Shown: in pieces, positions 46,090 to 56,938 of the stretch
How the letters are laid out: each line of letters begins with the position of its first letter
Position numbering within the stretch: the stretch's first letter is position 1
Notes under the pieces: model-generated
What the model was told of the DNA's origin: nothing
What the model saw: the letters and a program-made list of their open reading frames with translations, nothing else
Database searches by the model: none
DNA from: Otatea glauca
Taxonomy: Eukaryota > Streptophyta > Magnoliopsida > Poales > Poaceae
Assembly: GCA_036346275.1 (NCBI GenBank)
Contig: CM070730.1
Span: 3,968,309-4,032,308 of the forward strand
Length of the DNA stretch: 64,000 nucleotides
Direction: 5' to 3'
Translations under genes and position numbers: made by a program

Positions 46090-47331
46090 GAACTTTCACT
46101 GTTGTAGCACAAAAAAAATATTTTTTCCAGAATTAGTCCCTGTACGATTTTTTTTTTAAATATGGCCCCTAGCCTCGCAAATCTTGCGCACCACACACGG
46201 GGGAGCACTGCATTAGGTATTGCAGCGCCTCCACTCAGCGGCAATCCAAAATTAAAAAAAATCGTGGTATTGTAGCGCGGCATTTAGTGTGTTTTTTTTT
46301 AAAATTTCGGATTGTGTTGAGTAGAGGCGCGGTATCTAAATTTAAATATAATTTATTGTATATAAATTACTGATACCACGTATTTAATAGTAATATGTAT
46401 GTTAAACCGTGACGTGTAGCATAGCACATATTGTTAACTATTTTCTTACTCTATTATCTTTCTTTATGTCGCCATCCTTCCTCCTCTTATTTAATTGTCA
46501 TTGGCAAAAACCGATGACATGGCTGTTAACATGGCAAAAACCACATTGATTTGGATCCCCGTTAGCAAAACCACCCTCCAAAACTACCTTAGACTTAGGG
46601 TGTAAGTGTTTTTTAATTGTAACCTTAGGGTATAAGTTGATTTGGTTTTTTTTAAGTTTAAAGTGTTTAAATACCTGGTTTTGTAGTGGAGAGTATTAAA
46701 TAAACTTTTTATAAAGTTCAAGGATGTAAAATGGACTTATTTCTACTTATAAATTAATATTATTATATTAAACTCTAGAACGGAACACCGGTATAGACCA
46801 ATACTGAAACGTACTATTTTAATAGCCACACCGGTATAGCTTTAGAATGGTATTGACGAGTATGATTACAACAACTTAACCTAGCCTCAATCAAGTTCTT
46901 TCACTGAAGAGTTTTTTTTAAAAAAACTACCCTATCAACCAACTTGAATATCTTCTTTTCTAGTTTCTGGCCCAGGGCTGTTTTCTGTAGCACTCGGTCG
47001 ACACGATCGGGCTTGTTGTTATGGGCCGGCGTACTTGCTCATTGCCTAATGGGCAAGGTGGATAGTTAATGGGTATTCGGATTTGCTGTTCGAACAAATT
47101 CGGATCGAATAAATGCTCTGTTCTATGTTCTACCTTCTAGCTCGAATAGAAGAAGCTGGTTTACAACTTCGTGTACATTTGAGACTTTCAAATACTATAT
47201 ACTATGCACATAGTTTTTCTACTGAAAAAAACTAGGATTTAAATGTAGCTCCTGGTCTATCACGGTAAGGGATATGAAAAGACTATCATAGTTATAACAA
47301 GCTATTGCGAAAGTTATGCTACACATCATGG

Positions 47332-47394
<63 letters not shown>

Positions 47395-47696
47395 ATTTAA
47401 ATTTAGATACCGCGCCTCCACTCAGCGACAATCCAAAATAAAAAAAAACCATGCTACAGTACCATAATATTTTTTTAAAAAAAATTGGATTGTCAGTGAG
47501 TGGAGGCACTGTAATACCTAATGCAGCGCTCCTCATGCGCGGCATTAGCTATTGCAACGCTCCCCGTGCACGGAATTGTTTTGCAGCACTCCCCGTGCGC
47601 AGAATTTGCGAGCCCAGGGGCCATATTTGTAGAAAAAATCGCACAGGGGTTAGTCCGAAAAAATAACTTTTTGGGGGCTACAATAGTAAAGAGTTC
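46090..47696. mobile_element. Mutator-like element with long inverted repeats
   Basis: 1607 bp with arms of about 250-300 bp. The 9-bp duplication is TAAAGTGGA (46081-46089) and TAAAGTAGA (47697-47705), one mismatch. Ends GAACTTTCACTGTTGTAGC and, inverted, GAACTCTTTACTATTGTAGC. The arms also pair at CGCCTCCACTCAGCG and TTTAAATTTAGATACCGCG. The core has a (TA)n tract and no transposase. Confidence 0.85.
47334..47388. repeat. (TA)n microsatellite
   Basis: About 27 TA units inside the Mutator-like element. Confidence 0.95.
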
Positions 47697-47791
47697 TAAA
47701 GTAGAAGTGTTTTTAAGTTGAATATAGAAATGCTTACAATATTTACTGTATATTTATGTGAATTCTACATTTTTTAAGTTCAATAAACGCT

Positions 47792-47941
47792 AAATAAACA
47801 TAAGAGTTCAAATAACACTATTAGAAATAAACGCTAAATAAACTTTCTAATTTAAGTTCTATATTTAAATAAACATAAGAGTTCAAATAACACTATTAGA
47901 AATAAACGCTAAATAAACTTTCTAATTTAAGTTCTATATTT
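47792..47941. repeat. Perfect 75-bp tandem duplication
   Basis: Positions 47792-47866 are repeated without mismatch at 47867-47941. The unit starts AAATAAACATAAGAGTTCAA. The lack of divergence suggests a recent event. Confidence 0.93.
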
Positions 47942-48532
47942 ATGTGAATTCTACATTAGAATGTTTATTTGAACTCTTATGTTATATCTAATTTAAAATG
48001 TTTTTTAAATGGAAGTGTTTATTGAAGATAATATTTAAAATTGTAAGCACTAAGAAGATAATATGAATTTAAAATATTTATAGCGTAAAGTGTACAGATA
48101 TGGCCGGACGATTCAATGTTTATTTCTACATTTTAAATTCATATTACATTTTTCAAAATAATCAGATAGTGGATACTTGGTACATGTGTATGTAATGTAT
48201 ACACTTTACGCACACTTTTCCCATTGTCCACTAAATCATCCTACATGTGAGAATTAAGTGACAGTGAAGAAAATGTTGGGAAAGGAAAAGCTTAAAATCT
48301 TTTTAAAACTAAAAGTTGTACTTACCACACTTATCCCCAATATAATATTATATTCATTATATATATTAATTCGAAAGACTAAAAATTGGAACTTTGAAAA
48401 CTTAAAACTTTACATGAATATTTTGCTAAATAAATATTACATAAATATAAAACCAAAAATAAAAATAGGAAGTGTACGAACACGAAGAACACAAAACAGA
48501 GGTAATCATAAACTGACGTATTATTTCTTTAA

Positions 48533-48762
48533 GTGTCGGTTTGTTTCAGTTTGGATTCTCTAAAAGCTGATTCTAAATTGTGGTTGTAGAGAAGCTGATT
48601 CTCCAAAAGCTGGAATCCAAAATCACATATGAAGTGGATTGTGGATTCTAGTGTATATAGGTGGACTGGATTGTGAGAATCGGATTTTAGAATCAGACTG
48701 TTTATTTTTTATTCTGCTTTTAGGGCCAGAATCCAGAATCAAAAGCTAAAACAAACAGGCCC
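48533..48762. mobile_element. MITE with TAA target duplication
   Basis: 230 bp. The right end, inverted, is GGGCCTGTTTGTTTTAGC and the left end GTGTCGGTTTGTTTCAG, flanked by TAA (48530-48532, 48763-48765). The interior repeats AGCTGATTCT- and GGATTCTAG-type words. Probably PIF/Harbinger-type; related in style to the one at 10985. Confidence 0.7.
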
Positions 48763-48853
48763 TAAATACAAGTCATATTTTTGGGCCATTAAATCAAATC
48801 AGAATGGTAAGCACGTATCTCCAAACTAAAAGGGTAACTTCAAGATAAACATG

Positions 48854-49220
48854 GATTTTTAAAAATAATACCCAAAAATTATAAAAATATATCTCTGTTG
48901 CCATTTTATTTTGCGATAGAGCTTCTGTCATCAATTGAATTGACGACAGATGTCTCTTTTGTTGCGGATTGAATCGACCAACGGATTATTTTGTCATAGA
49001 TTTATTTGGTTGACAAAAATGAGACTTCTGTCACCAAATAAAACTATTGCCAATTCAATTGACGACAAAAAGCCTATCGTTAATTCATTTGGTGATAGAT
49101 CTTTTGTCACGACAGAGTTTCTGTTGTCAATTGAAATGACGATAGAGGTATAATTTTGTAATTTTTTGGATTATTATTTTTTGTAAAATCATTTAAAAAT
49201 GTAATTTTTTAAAAAAAATC
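48854..49220. mobile_element. Mutator-type MITE, family 2, copy D
   Basis: 367 bp. Flanked by a perfect 10-bp match GATAAACATG (48844-48853, 49221-49230), i.e. a 9-bp duplication plus one base. Ends GATTTTTAAAAATAATA / TGTAATTTTTTAAAAAAAATC. The interior repeats CTTCTGTCATCAATTGAA and ATTGACGACA words. Confidence 0.87.
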
Positions 49221-49230
49221 GATAAACATG

Positions 49231-50277
49231 TAATCCGTACAGGCACAGAGTTGATGGCTACTATTTTCTTAGGGTGACTAGCGCCTGAGCGTCCGTTGGA
49301 AGACTTCATATCGTACGCGCGGGGGTGTAATACGAGTGAACAACATGCACACCATTTATAATAAGTATATGCAATAAATTTGCAAAACAACAGTGAAAAC
49401 ATCCAGATAAAAAAAATATAAAAAAAGCTTCTCCCCAAAATTGGATGAAACACGGGTCTATATTTGAAGCTTCTCCCCAAGCTTTTTGAAGCTAAATTGG
49501 AATCAGTATATTTTTTTGAAGCTTCTCCCCGCAATTTAGCTACATTGGAATACTAGCTCAGGAGTCCCACATGATAAATTTACATCGTTAAAACATTGCA
49601 ACATTTTGAAGCAACAGTGAGAACATTTTACAGCTTCTCATGAGACAATTCGAGGCATTGTTTGCAACAAATAAATAATACATAGTCTTCAATAAACACA
49701 TTGTAATGTTACAACTCTGCAACCTTTAAAAATACTAGATGCAACATTTTGCAACCAAGAATGCAACAAACGGAAACAAATCCGCAACAGCAGGAGAGAT
49801 GGCACAACACCCGAAAACATATCCCGCAACAATTAGAGAAAATGATTGCAACAAAGCTGAAAAAAGAAAATGCATGCAACAACTTTATTGGAACTAAGTT
49901 TGAGAGAGGAGGAAGGATGCAGACGCTGATATCACCACCACATGATTGGGCCAGCCTAGATATAGAAGGGGCAAGGCCTGCCTGGCACTGATGCCTCGTC
50001 GACCCTCGGTTGTGTTGTCCTCTACACCTCATCAACCAAACTCCTCCTACCTCGGCATCGCTAGATCTGATGAGTTCCGGTCGCCATGCAATAGATTCAG
50101 TGAGATCCCTCCACCTTTTGATGAGGATACCTTCATACGATGCCCTATACTTGTCCGCTGATCTATTGAGTGGGTGGAGTGGCTATGATGGTGGCTGCCT
50201 TCGCCGGGGGCAGCGACCAGCAAGCCACCTGAGAGGTAGAAGAAATGGAGGATGTTGTGTATAACTAGAAACTTATA
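49231..50277. other. Intergenic with GAAGCTTCTCCCC and GCAACA repeats
   Basis: GAAGCTTCTCCCC occurs near 49425, 49468 and 49519. From 49590 to 49880 the words GCAACA, GCAACAT and TGCAAC recur every 15-40 bases. No gene is supported. A plus-strand frame at 49749-49991 is a by-product of these repeats. Confidence 0.5.
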
Positions 50278-50690
50278 CGCGGCGTGCCACGTCGCCGGCG
50301 TCGCTCTCCACGCGAGCAAATCAAGAAAACGCTCGATCGACGCTCCACACACGAGTAAATCGAGAAAACGCGCGAAAAGGACTAAAAAAGATTTTGTGTT
50401 TTCCGCAAAAGAGCTTAAACGTAATGCTAGAAAAACGCAACAAGGACCTAAATGCGGTGTATATTTTTTCAAAAAAAAAGGGACATGAATGTTTTTTCTT
50501 TTCGAAAAGGACATAATCGTAATTCCGTTTTTGGTAAAAAGGACCCGAGTGCAAGCCTTAAAAACGCAAAAGGACCTAGACGTAATATATATTCTTTTTT
50601 CAAAAAAAGGACTTAATCGTATTTTTTTCCGAGAAAAAGACCTATATGTATTTTTTTTCGAAAAAGGACCCAGATGTAATTTTTTTCGGC
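50278..50690. repeat. Degenerate tandem repeats of AAAAGGACCTAGATGTAAT type
   Basis: After two CGAGCAAATCGAGAAAACG units (shared with 36259-36370), about eight diverged units of roughly 30-40 bp follow: AAAAGGACC(T/C)A...GTAAT, then T-rich and CGAAAAAGGAC. Non-coding and of unknown class. Confidence 0.7.
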
Positions 50691-50712
50691 CGGCTCGGCT
50701 CGAGCCACGAGC

Positions 50713-51629
50713 TGACGAGTATTCATATAATGGGTACCCCAGCGGCCCGGAGTAACGAACGGGTTGTCCCAAGCCCGGCTCCGACCAAAGGCCTCACGGG
50801 TCTACAAAGGACACTCGACCCCGACTTAATGAGCTGCTCCAAGGTCATCCCTGACCTAACGGGGCGTTCGACCCCAGCCACAGGTCAGACTCCCCACCGG
50901 CTCTGACGAAGCTGAGGCAATCTCCCCCAAGGGCCAAGTGTCAGGCCTCTGCCGGCCATCGGCCACGCGGTCTACGGACATGACCGCTCGAAGTGACTGT
51001 GCGGGGGCAAGTGGCTCCTTCCCAAAACAGCACAAAGGTTGCTAAAGTCAAGACTCCAATCTCATCGTCCAGTCACGCACAGTATGGAGATACGCTCCCT
51101 CCCGAGGTAGCACCAAAGACGCAACATGGCGTCCGCCGCTCGTCGAAGGCAAAGCGGTCTGTTGCTTCCCAACGAAGCAACGAACTGATCTACTCGATGA
51201 GCCCACCAACCCGATATGGGCAGAAGAGGAGGTCGACCAACCACCAAGACCGAGAGTCAGAACTCCTAACATAGATGTCTTCATCCTTCCCTCTCCTAAC
51301 TTTCCATGTAACCTACCCCCTCCGACTATATAAAGGGAGGTAGGGTCTTCTGGAGAGGGGACGGACGGACGGTCTCTCTCGCTCTCTTCTTTAGATCCTT
51401 CAACGAATAGGCAGTTTACGTTCTCACGTTCGAGCCCCCAGCTCCTGCTTGTAAACACTGTGCAGTCTTCTGCACCTAAAGCAATACGATAACACCACAC
51501 GAACTGGAGTAGGGACATTCAGCCCGAACCAGTATACATTCTGGGCTTTTAGTCTAACCATTCAAGGAGAGGGAGCGCACTGCCCCTTAGACTTATAAAC
51601 TTACTTTCCGGTGACTCGAAACCCCGACA
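50713..51629 (+). mobile_element. Solo LTR (gypsy-like), 917 bp
   Basis: Begins TGACGAGTATTC and ends CCCCGACA. A perfect 5-bp target duplication CGAGC lies at 50708-50712 and 51630-51634. A TATA box TATATAAA (51327-51334) divides U3 from R-U5. No internal retrotransposon sequence adjoins it, so it arose by recombination between two LTRs. Confidence 0.9.
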
Positions 51630-51637
51630 CGAGCCGA

Positions 51638-51775
51638 GCCGGCTCTCCAACGGCTCAAAGCAAGGAGGAGGCCGGAATCTTTCCAGGATTAGTAGGAGGT
51701 ATTAAGCCGGCTCTCCAACGACTCAAAGTAAGGAGGAGACAGGAATCCTTTCAGGATTAGTAGGAGATATTATGC
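51638..51775. repeat. Tandem duplication, about 68 bp period
   Basis: GCCGGCTCTCCAACGGCTCA at 51638 recurs at 51706 with a few changes, through GGATTAGTAGGAG(G/A)TATTA. Confidence 0.85.
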
Positions 51776-51882
51776 GGATGGGAGTGGGTCAGGTCTGTGA
51801 GCTGTGAGTGAGGCATTTGGCTTCTGTTATGTGCTGGAGCCTGGAAGGATGTTTTGAGTAGGCTGCAGTGGGCTAAATAAAG

Positions 51883-52577
51883 GAATTTTTTCCCTTTAAT
51901 ATTTTTTTTAATTTTTTTTTCAAAACTAAACGTCGGTATAAAAAAATTACAAAATTAGGCGCCGGTCGCCCGTATATGGGGCGATCGCCCCATATACGGG
52001 CGATCGCCCCACATACGGGCGATTAGTACTACTTTAAACGCGCGATTTCTCATCTGTTTGCGGTTAATTTCTAAAAAAAATCATAACTTTTTCATATGAT
52101 ATCGGATGGAGATAAACTTTATATAAAAATTGTAGCTCTCGACGGTATCTACAACTTTTGTATACAAACTTTTTCAATTTGAGTCCATTTAGATAACCAA
52201 AAACGGGATAGAATGTTCAGATCTAAAAACGATCTATTTTTAGATCTGAACATTATATCCCGTTTTTGGCTATCTAAATGGACTCAAATTGAAAAAGTTT
52301 GTATACAAAAGTTGTAGATCCCGTCGAGAGCTACAATTTTCATATAAAATTTATCTCCATCCGACATCATATGAAAAAGTTATGATTTTTTTTAGAAATT
52401 AACAGCAGATAGAGTAAAAATCGCGCGTTTAAAGCAAAGATTAATCGCTCAGATATGAAGGCGATCGTTCGATATGGGCGATCGCTATATACGGGCGACC
52501 GACGCCCAATTTTGTCATTTTTTTGCCCCGACGTCTAGTTTGAAAAAGATTTAAAAAAATATTAAAGAAAAAAATTC
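51883..52577. mobile_element. Palindromic Mutator-type MITE, copy 2
   Basis: 695 bp. A perfect 9-bp duplication TAAATAAAG lies at 51874-51882 and 52578-52586. Ends GAATTTTTT / AAAAAATTC. Near-complete palindrome centred near 52237 (GATCTATTTTTAGATC). Interior blocks match copy 1 at 5089-5726, including TCATAACTTTTTCATATGAT and ATCTACAACTTTTGTATACA. The left arm carries extra GGGCGATCGCCCCATATACG copies. Confidence 0.92.
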
Positions 52578-52939
52578 TAAATAAAGTTGAATACATAGAT
52601 AAGCACGTGGCGGAAGCGTCCGATGTCGTACATCTTGTATCATCGCCGTTTTCAATTACCCGTGGTACGTCATTCAGAGTAGACTTTTCCCTTCAATCTA
52701 ACCAGCCAGCAGTGTTTAGTTCAATATGGTACATTTGTTAATGGAATGATTTGGGTTCGAAAGTTCGTTTTTTTCGAACGATTATGATATTTTTTTTCTA
52801 CACCTACAATATTTTCTTTCTACGCGTGCAACATTTTCTTTCGATAACAGTAGAAATATCCGCGCAGAAACAAATATTGTAGTCATTGAAAAAAAATGTT
52901 GCAGACATTAAAAAAAAATATTGCACCACGTGTCTGAGA

Positions 52940-55900
52940 TAAAGCTGGCCCGTTTGGCCAGCACGCGGCACGGCCCAACCAAGCGTGCCGTGCTTGGGCC
53001 GGAGGTAGGGCACGGCCCGGCCCGTTTAAAAAAAATAGCCGTTTATAGCAGTTGCAAACTTAAAAAATTCAAAAAAAAATCTGAAAAAATTCAAAAAAAT
53101 CCGGAATTTTTTCCTATAAATAGGTGGCTGCCCCCTCTCCATTTCTACACCAGCAATCTTGCATTCTCTTTTAATCATTCTCTTGTGGAAATTCTTTTAC
53201 TCTTAGTGGTAATTTGGCAAAATTAAAAATAGTTTTGTCAAAAATCCAAAAATCCGAAATTCGGCTTTCGACTTCTGTCAAGAAATCAAGGTGATAATTG
53301 TGATTTATTATTTTATTTTGTTAGTATTTTAAATCATATTTTAGTATTAATAGCGTCATTATTTCTTGTAGTTTGCTATATGGAGCCAAGGGATTTTCCG
53401 TCGTTCCACTTTCCGATTTCTAGATTTCACCCGAGGAGCTTCTTGCATCATATGTCAAGAAGCTGCAGGAGTATGCCATCTTCGTGCTCTACAAGTGCTA
53501 CTTCGTCGGCAAGCACCGGGGCGAAAAGAACAAGACGTAGTACATCGGGAGTTTGGGAAGATTTCGATCAGATTTTTGAGACATCAAACGACGCCCAAAT
53601 CGTATCTTTGTTTGTAAATATTGCTAGCATAAATCAATCGCGAAATCTTGGTGGAACAGGCACTTGAAGAGGCATCCGACAATTGTAGAAAAAGCGGAAT
53701 GGCTTTGAGGCAAAGCGATCTGCAGATACAACCCCGACTGATGCGATGCGTGAATCGACTACAATCTCGAGGTAGCTCGTGAATCTCTTTGTCGCTTAAT
53801 CGCTTCTCAAGATCTTCCTTTAAATTTTGGTGAGTCAGTTGCGTTTGAAAGCTATATTAGGACCGCTCATAATCCTAGGTTTTCTGCAGTTTCTAGACAG
53901 ACAACAACTAGAGATTTGATTAAATATTATAATAATTGTCGCAATAACCTAAAAGAAAATTTTAGCACATGTACTTCTTCTGTGTCTTTGACATCTGAAA
54001 TATGGAGTGGTAGAGCTAAAGAGGATTACCTTAGTGTAGTTGCTCATTATGTAAACGATGATTGGCAACTAGAAAAGAGAATTATATGATTCAAATTAAT
54101 TGATGTAGCACATACTGGTGAAAATATTGCTGATTGTATTGTAAAAGTTGTGGAAGATTTTGGCATTAATGATAAGATTTTTGCAATAACATTAGATAAT
54201 GCTTCCGCAAATACTTCTGCCACGAACATACTTACTCCGCTTTTCAATTCATATGCTGAATCTTTCTTATTACATCAGCGTTGTGCTTGCCATATTATTA
54301 ATCTTATAGTTAAATCTGGTTTAAAGAGGTTAAATCAGTATATTGAACCTTTTCGCACTGCAATATCTTTCTTAAGTCATTCTAATCAACGAGTAACAGC
54401 ATATAAAACTTATTATATTGCAATGAATGTACGTCCGCGTAAGTTTGGTTTGGATATGCCTGTTAGATGGAACTCTACTTACTTAATGCTTAAGAATGTC
54501 ATACCATATGAGAGCACATTTTTTGTTTTTATTAACACGCACTGTCGTACACGGGATGGTCAACCGGTACTCACAGAGCAACATTGGTATGTTGTTAAAT
54601 ACTTGCTTTCATTTTTAGAACTTTTATTTGATTCCACTGTTGCTTTATCTGGAGTTTATTATTCAACCTATCCTTTAATTGTGCATCATATTTTAGAAAT
54701 TGCTACCCACTTAAAGAGCCATGAAAATGATAATATATTGCGGGAAGCTGTTTATGCTATGAAAACTAAAATTTTGAAATATTGGCAAGAAATTCCTATG
54801 TTATATACATTTGCATTTATTTTAGATCCTAGAACTAAAGTTCGAGGATTCTCTAATGTTCTCTCACTTTTAAGTGATGCGATAGGTACTGATTATTCCA
54901 GTTATTTTTCAAATGTTCGTGCTAACTTATCTGAAGTTTATGATAAGTACAATCGGAAGTTTGCTGGAGTTCGCATGCAATGACCTCCACCAAAGACCAC
55001 AACAGTAAGAAGAAAACCGCGTGGGGAAAGATATAGGGGCATGTGGCTCTTCCTCAAGGAGTTCAACTACATCAACAACAAGTGCGGACACATCAAGTGG
55101 TGGGAATTAGTCGCCTATCTCAACAATGATAATCACAACTACCAAGAGAAGCAAGAGGAGGACTTCAAAGATTTTGCGGTGGTGGCACGAGCACAAGATA
55201 ACATATCCGATACTTTCCATACTAGCACGGATGTGTTATCAGCCTCGCTCCACGGTTTCTTGAGTCCGCTTTCATCTATCCGAAGAATAATCGAGAGAGA
55301 AGAACAAGTCCGACTAGTGAGATGGTGGAAATACTTCTCACCGTGAAAGATTGGGAACAAGTCGATCAACGAGCTCAACATACCGCAGTAAAATACCGAA
55401 ATGGGCGAAGACGTTCAAAATCTTTATCTAGATAATGAGGAAGAATAATTGTAATCTTCACTTTTTATTGTATCATCGAGCTATAGGCCGTACTCTTTTT
55501 TTCTTTGCCAAGGTTTTCTCGTGTTGAGTTTTTACTTGGCAAAGTTTTTAACGAGGCAGCCAAACATCAATAAAGCTCATTATTTAATTCAAATTATTTG
55601 TCTCATTTTAGAATTTCTCTCGTATTTTAGCTTTTTCTTAATTTATATATATATTTTAAAAAAATTTGTTCATCCTTCGAGTTTTTCTAATTATTCTAAA
55701 TTTACCTATTTTTCTGAATTTTTTCATATTTTTTTACCATACTTTATCTATTTTTTTAATTTTTTTTATTTTCTTTCAAATTTTCTAACGCTAAACGGGC
55801 TACCGGGCCAACCCGGCCCGTTTGGCCCGCGAAGGACCGGGCCGGCACGGCACGGGCCTTGCCTAGGCCGCCAACCCGACACGTGGGCCGGCACGACACG

Positions 55901-55964
55901 GCCCGTTTACGAGCCTAGTCTAAACGGGTCGTGCCGTGTCGGGCGGTCTGTTTAGCCAGCTTTA
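52940..55964 (+). mobile_element. hAT element with transposase remnant (hAT-6)
   Basis: 3025 bp. Ends TAAAGCTGGCCCGTTTGG and, inverted, TAAAGCTGGCTAAACAG. The 8-bp duplication is GTCTGAGA (52932-52939) and GTCTGAAA (55965-55972), one mismatch. Subterminal zones are rich in GGCCCGTTT- and GGCACGGC-type words. It encodes a broken transposase and ends about 215 bp upstream of the TATA box of the DUF538 gene. Confidence 0.93.
53380..55450 (+). pseudogene. hAT transposase (BED finger, RICESLEEPER-like), decayed
   Basis: ATG at 53380. A BED-type finger can be traced: KRTRRSTSGVWEDFDQIF (about 53528-53580), CKYC (53613-53624) and, in a shifted frame, HLKRH (53661-53675). The RNase H-like core follows: RFSAVSRQTTTRDLIKYYNN near 53880, VSLTSEIWSGRAKEDYLSVV, an in-frame TGA near 54087, then FAITLDNASANTSATN at about 54180 and HQRCACHIINLIVKSGL. 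The long open part 54150-54983 ends before the C-terminus. The dimerisation domain (55100-55400) is split by a frameshift; TSEMVEILLTVKDWEQ is readable near 55320. At least one stop and two frameshifts preclude function. Confidence 0.92.
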
Positions 55965-56178
55965 GTCTGAAAAATAAATAGTGATCGAACGTCGATTGCT
56001 GGTTATTCCTGCGATGGATTCACCCAACAAGAATCCAGGTAAAAAACGGACATTCAATCTAATCCAATGTTTACGCCTTTTCAGTTTTACAAGCCACTAA
56101 AATTCCCAGTGACCAGCGAGAAGAGGAAACGGGAATCTTTCTAATCCCTTTCCCGTGCAAGTGACCAAACGCAACGCA
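55965..56178 (+). promoter_or_regulatory. Proximal upstream region of the DUF538 gene
   Basis: About 215 bp of host sequence between the hAT end and the TATA box. No specific element is claimed. Confidence 0.45.
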
Positions 56179-56185
56179 TATAAAA
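56179..56185 (+). promoter_or_regulatory. TATA box of the DUF538 gene
   Basis: TATAAAA in CGCATATAAAAACGG, 101 bases before the ATG; predicted start of transcription near 56210. Confidence 0.75.
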
Positions 56186-56285
56186 ACGGCTCTAATCTCC
56201 TCCTCCTTCGCCAAGTTTCTCGCAAGAAGCCAACTAAACCAATCCGGCAAGAAAGAAGCAAATAAACCCACCACCACCCCCGGCG

Positions 56286-56786
56286 ATGGCGTCGCAGTCG
56301 ATCGAGGACCACCGGTCGGGCGCGGAGGTGCACACGGGCCGCGAGCTCTGCGAGCGCAAGGCCCGCGAGTTCCTGGTGGAGCTGGGCCTCCCCGACGGGC
56401 TCCTCCCGCTCCCTTCCCTCGAGGAGGTGGGCTACAACCGCGGCACCGGGTTCGTGTGGCTCCGGCAGAGCCAGTCCGGCGGCGTGACCCACACCTTCGA
56501 CAGCATCGGCAAGCAGGTGTGGTACGCCGCTGATGTGTCGGCGTTCGTGGAGCCCGGGCGGATGCACGGCCTGGTCGGGGTCAAGAGCAAGGAGCTGCTC
56601 ATCTGGGTCACCATCTCCGAGATCGTCGTCAGCCCCTCTGGGCGCAAGATCGTGTTCCGCACCCCCGCGGGGCTCGGCCGCGCCTTCCCGGTCTCCGCCT
56701 TCCAACTCAACCCGCCGCCGGAGGGGGAGGCGGAGAAGAAGGCCGCCGAGGAGGGCGCCGCCGCCGCTGCCACCACCACCAACTGA
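56286..56786 (+). CDS. DUF538 family protein
   Basis: 166 codons, one exon. The start is the ATG in CCCGGCGATGGCGTC at 56286; it follows an in-frame-free leader and matches the family's short N-terminus. DUF538 covers most of the protein: KAREFLVELGLPDGLLPLPS (about residues 24-43), EEVGYNRGTGFVWLRQ, WYAADVSAFVEPGRMHGLVG, VKSKELLIWVTISEIVV and FRTPAGLGRAFPVSAFQ (about residues 122-138). The tail is Glu/Ala-rich and ends in Thr-Thr-Thr-Asn. The family is plant-wide, predicted to be a beta-rich, lipid-binding-like fold, with unclear biochemical function and some links to stress response. Codon use is strongly GC-biased. The frame is intact and the gene is probably functional. Confidence 0.95.
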   Translation: MASQSIEDHRSGAEVHTGRELCERKAREFLVELGLPDGLLPLPSLEEVGYNRGTGFVWLRQSQSGGVTHTFDSIGKQVWYAADVSAFVEPGRMHGLVGVKSKELLIWVTISEIVVSPSGRKIVFRTPAGLGRAFPVSAFQLNPPPEGEAEKKAAEEGAAAAATTTN

Positions 56787-56836
56787 TCTACTTCCAGTAA
56801 GCAAGCAAATAAAAAAGAAGCGTGTGTTTAGCAGAG

Positions 56837-56931
56837 GTAAGTAGTTGATTTGGCCGCGAGGATTGCCAGATCCGGTGGTAATCGCGGCCATGTTTGTGAG
56901 CTCTGAATCTGTGACTCCCCCCCATCTGCAG
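56837..56931 (+). other. Candidate intron in the DUF538 3' UTR
   Basis: Donor AGAG|GTAAGTAG and acceptor CCCCCCATCTGCAG enclose 95 bases. The donor lies 50 nt after the stop codon. Inferred only. Confidence 0.45.
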
Positions 56932-56938
56932 TGTGAGT

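Noticed and set aside
49749..50161. Frames within the GCAACA repeat zone
   Set aside because: Composition follows the repeats; no family resemblance.
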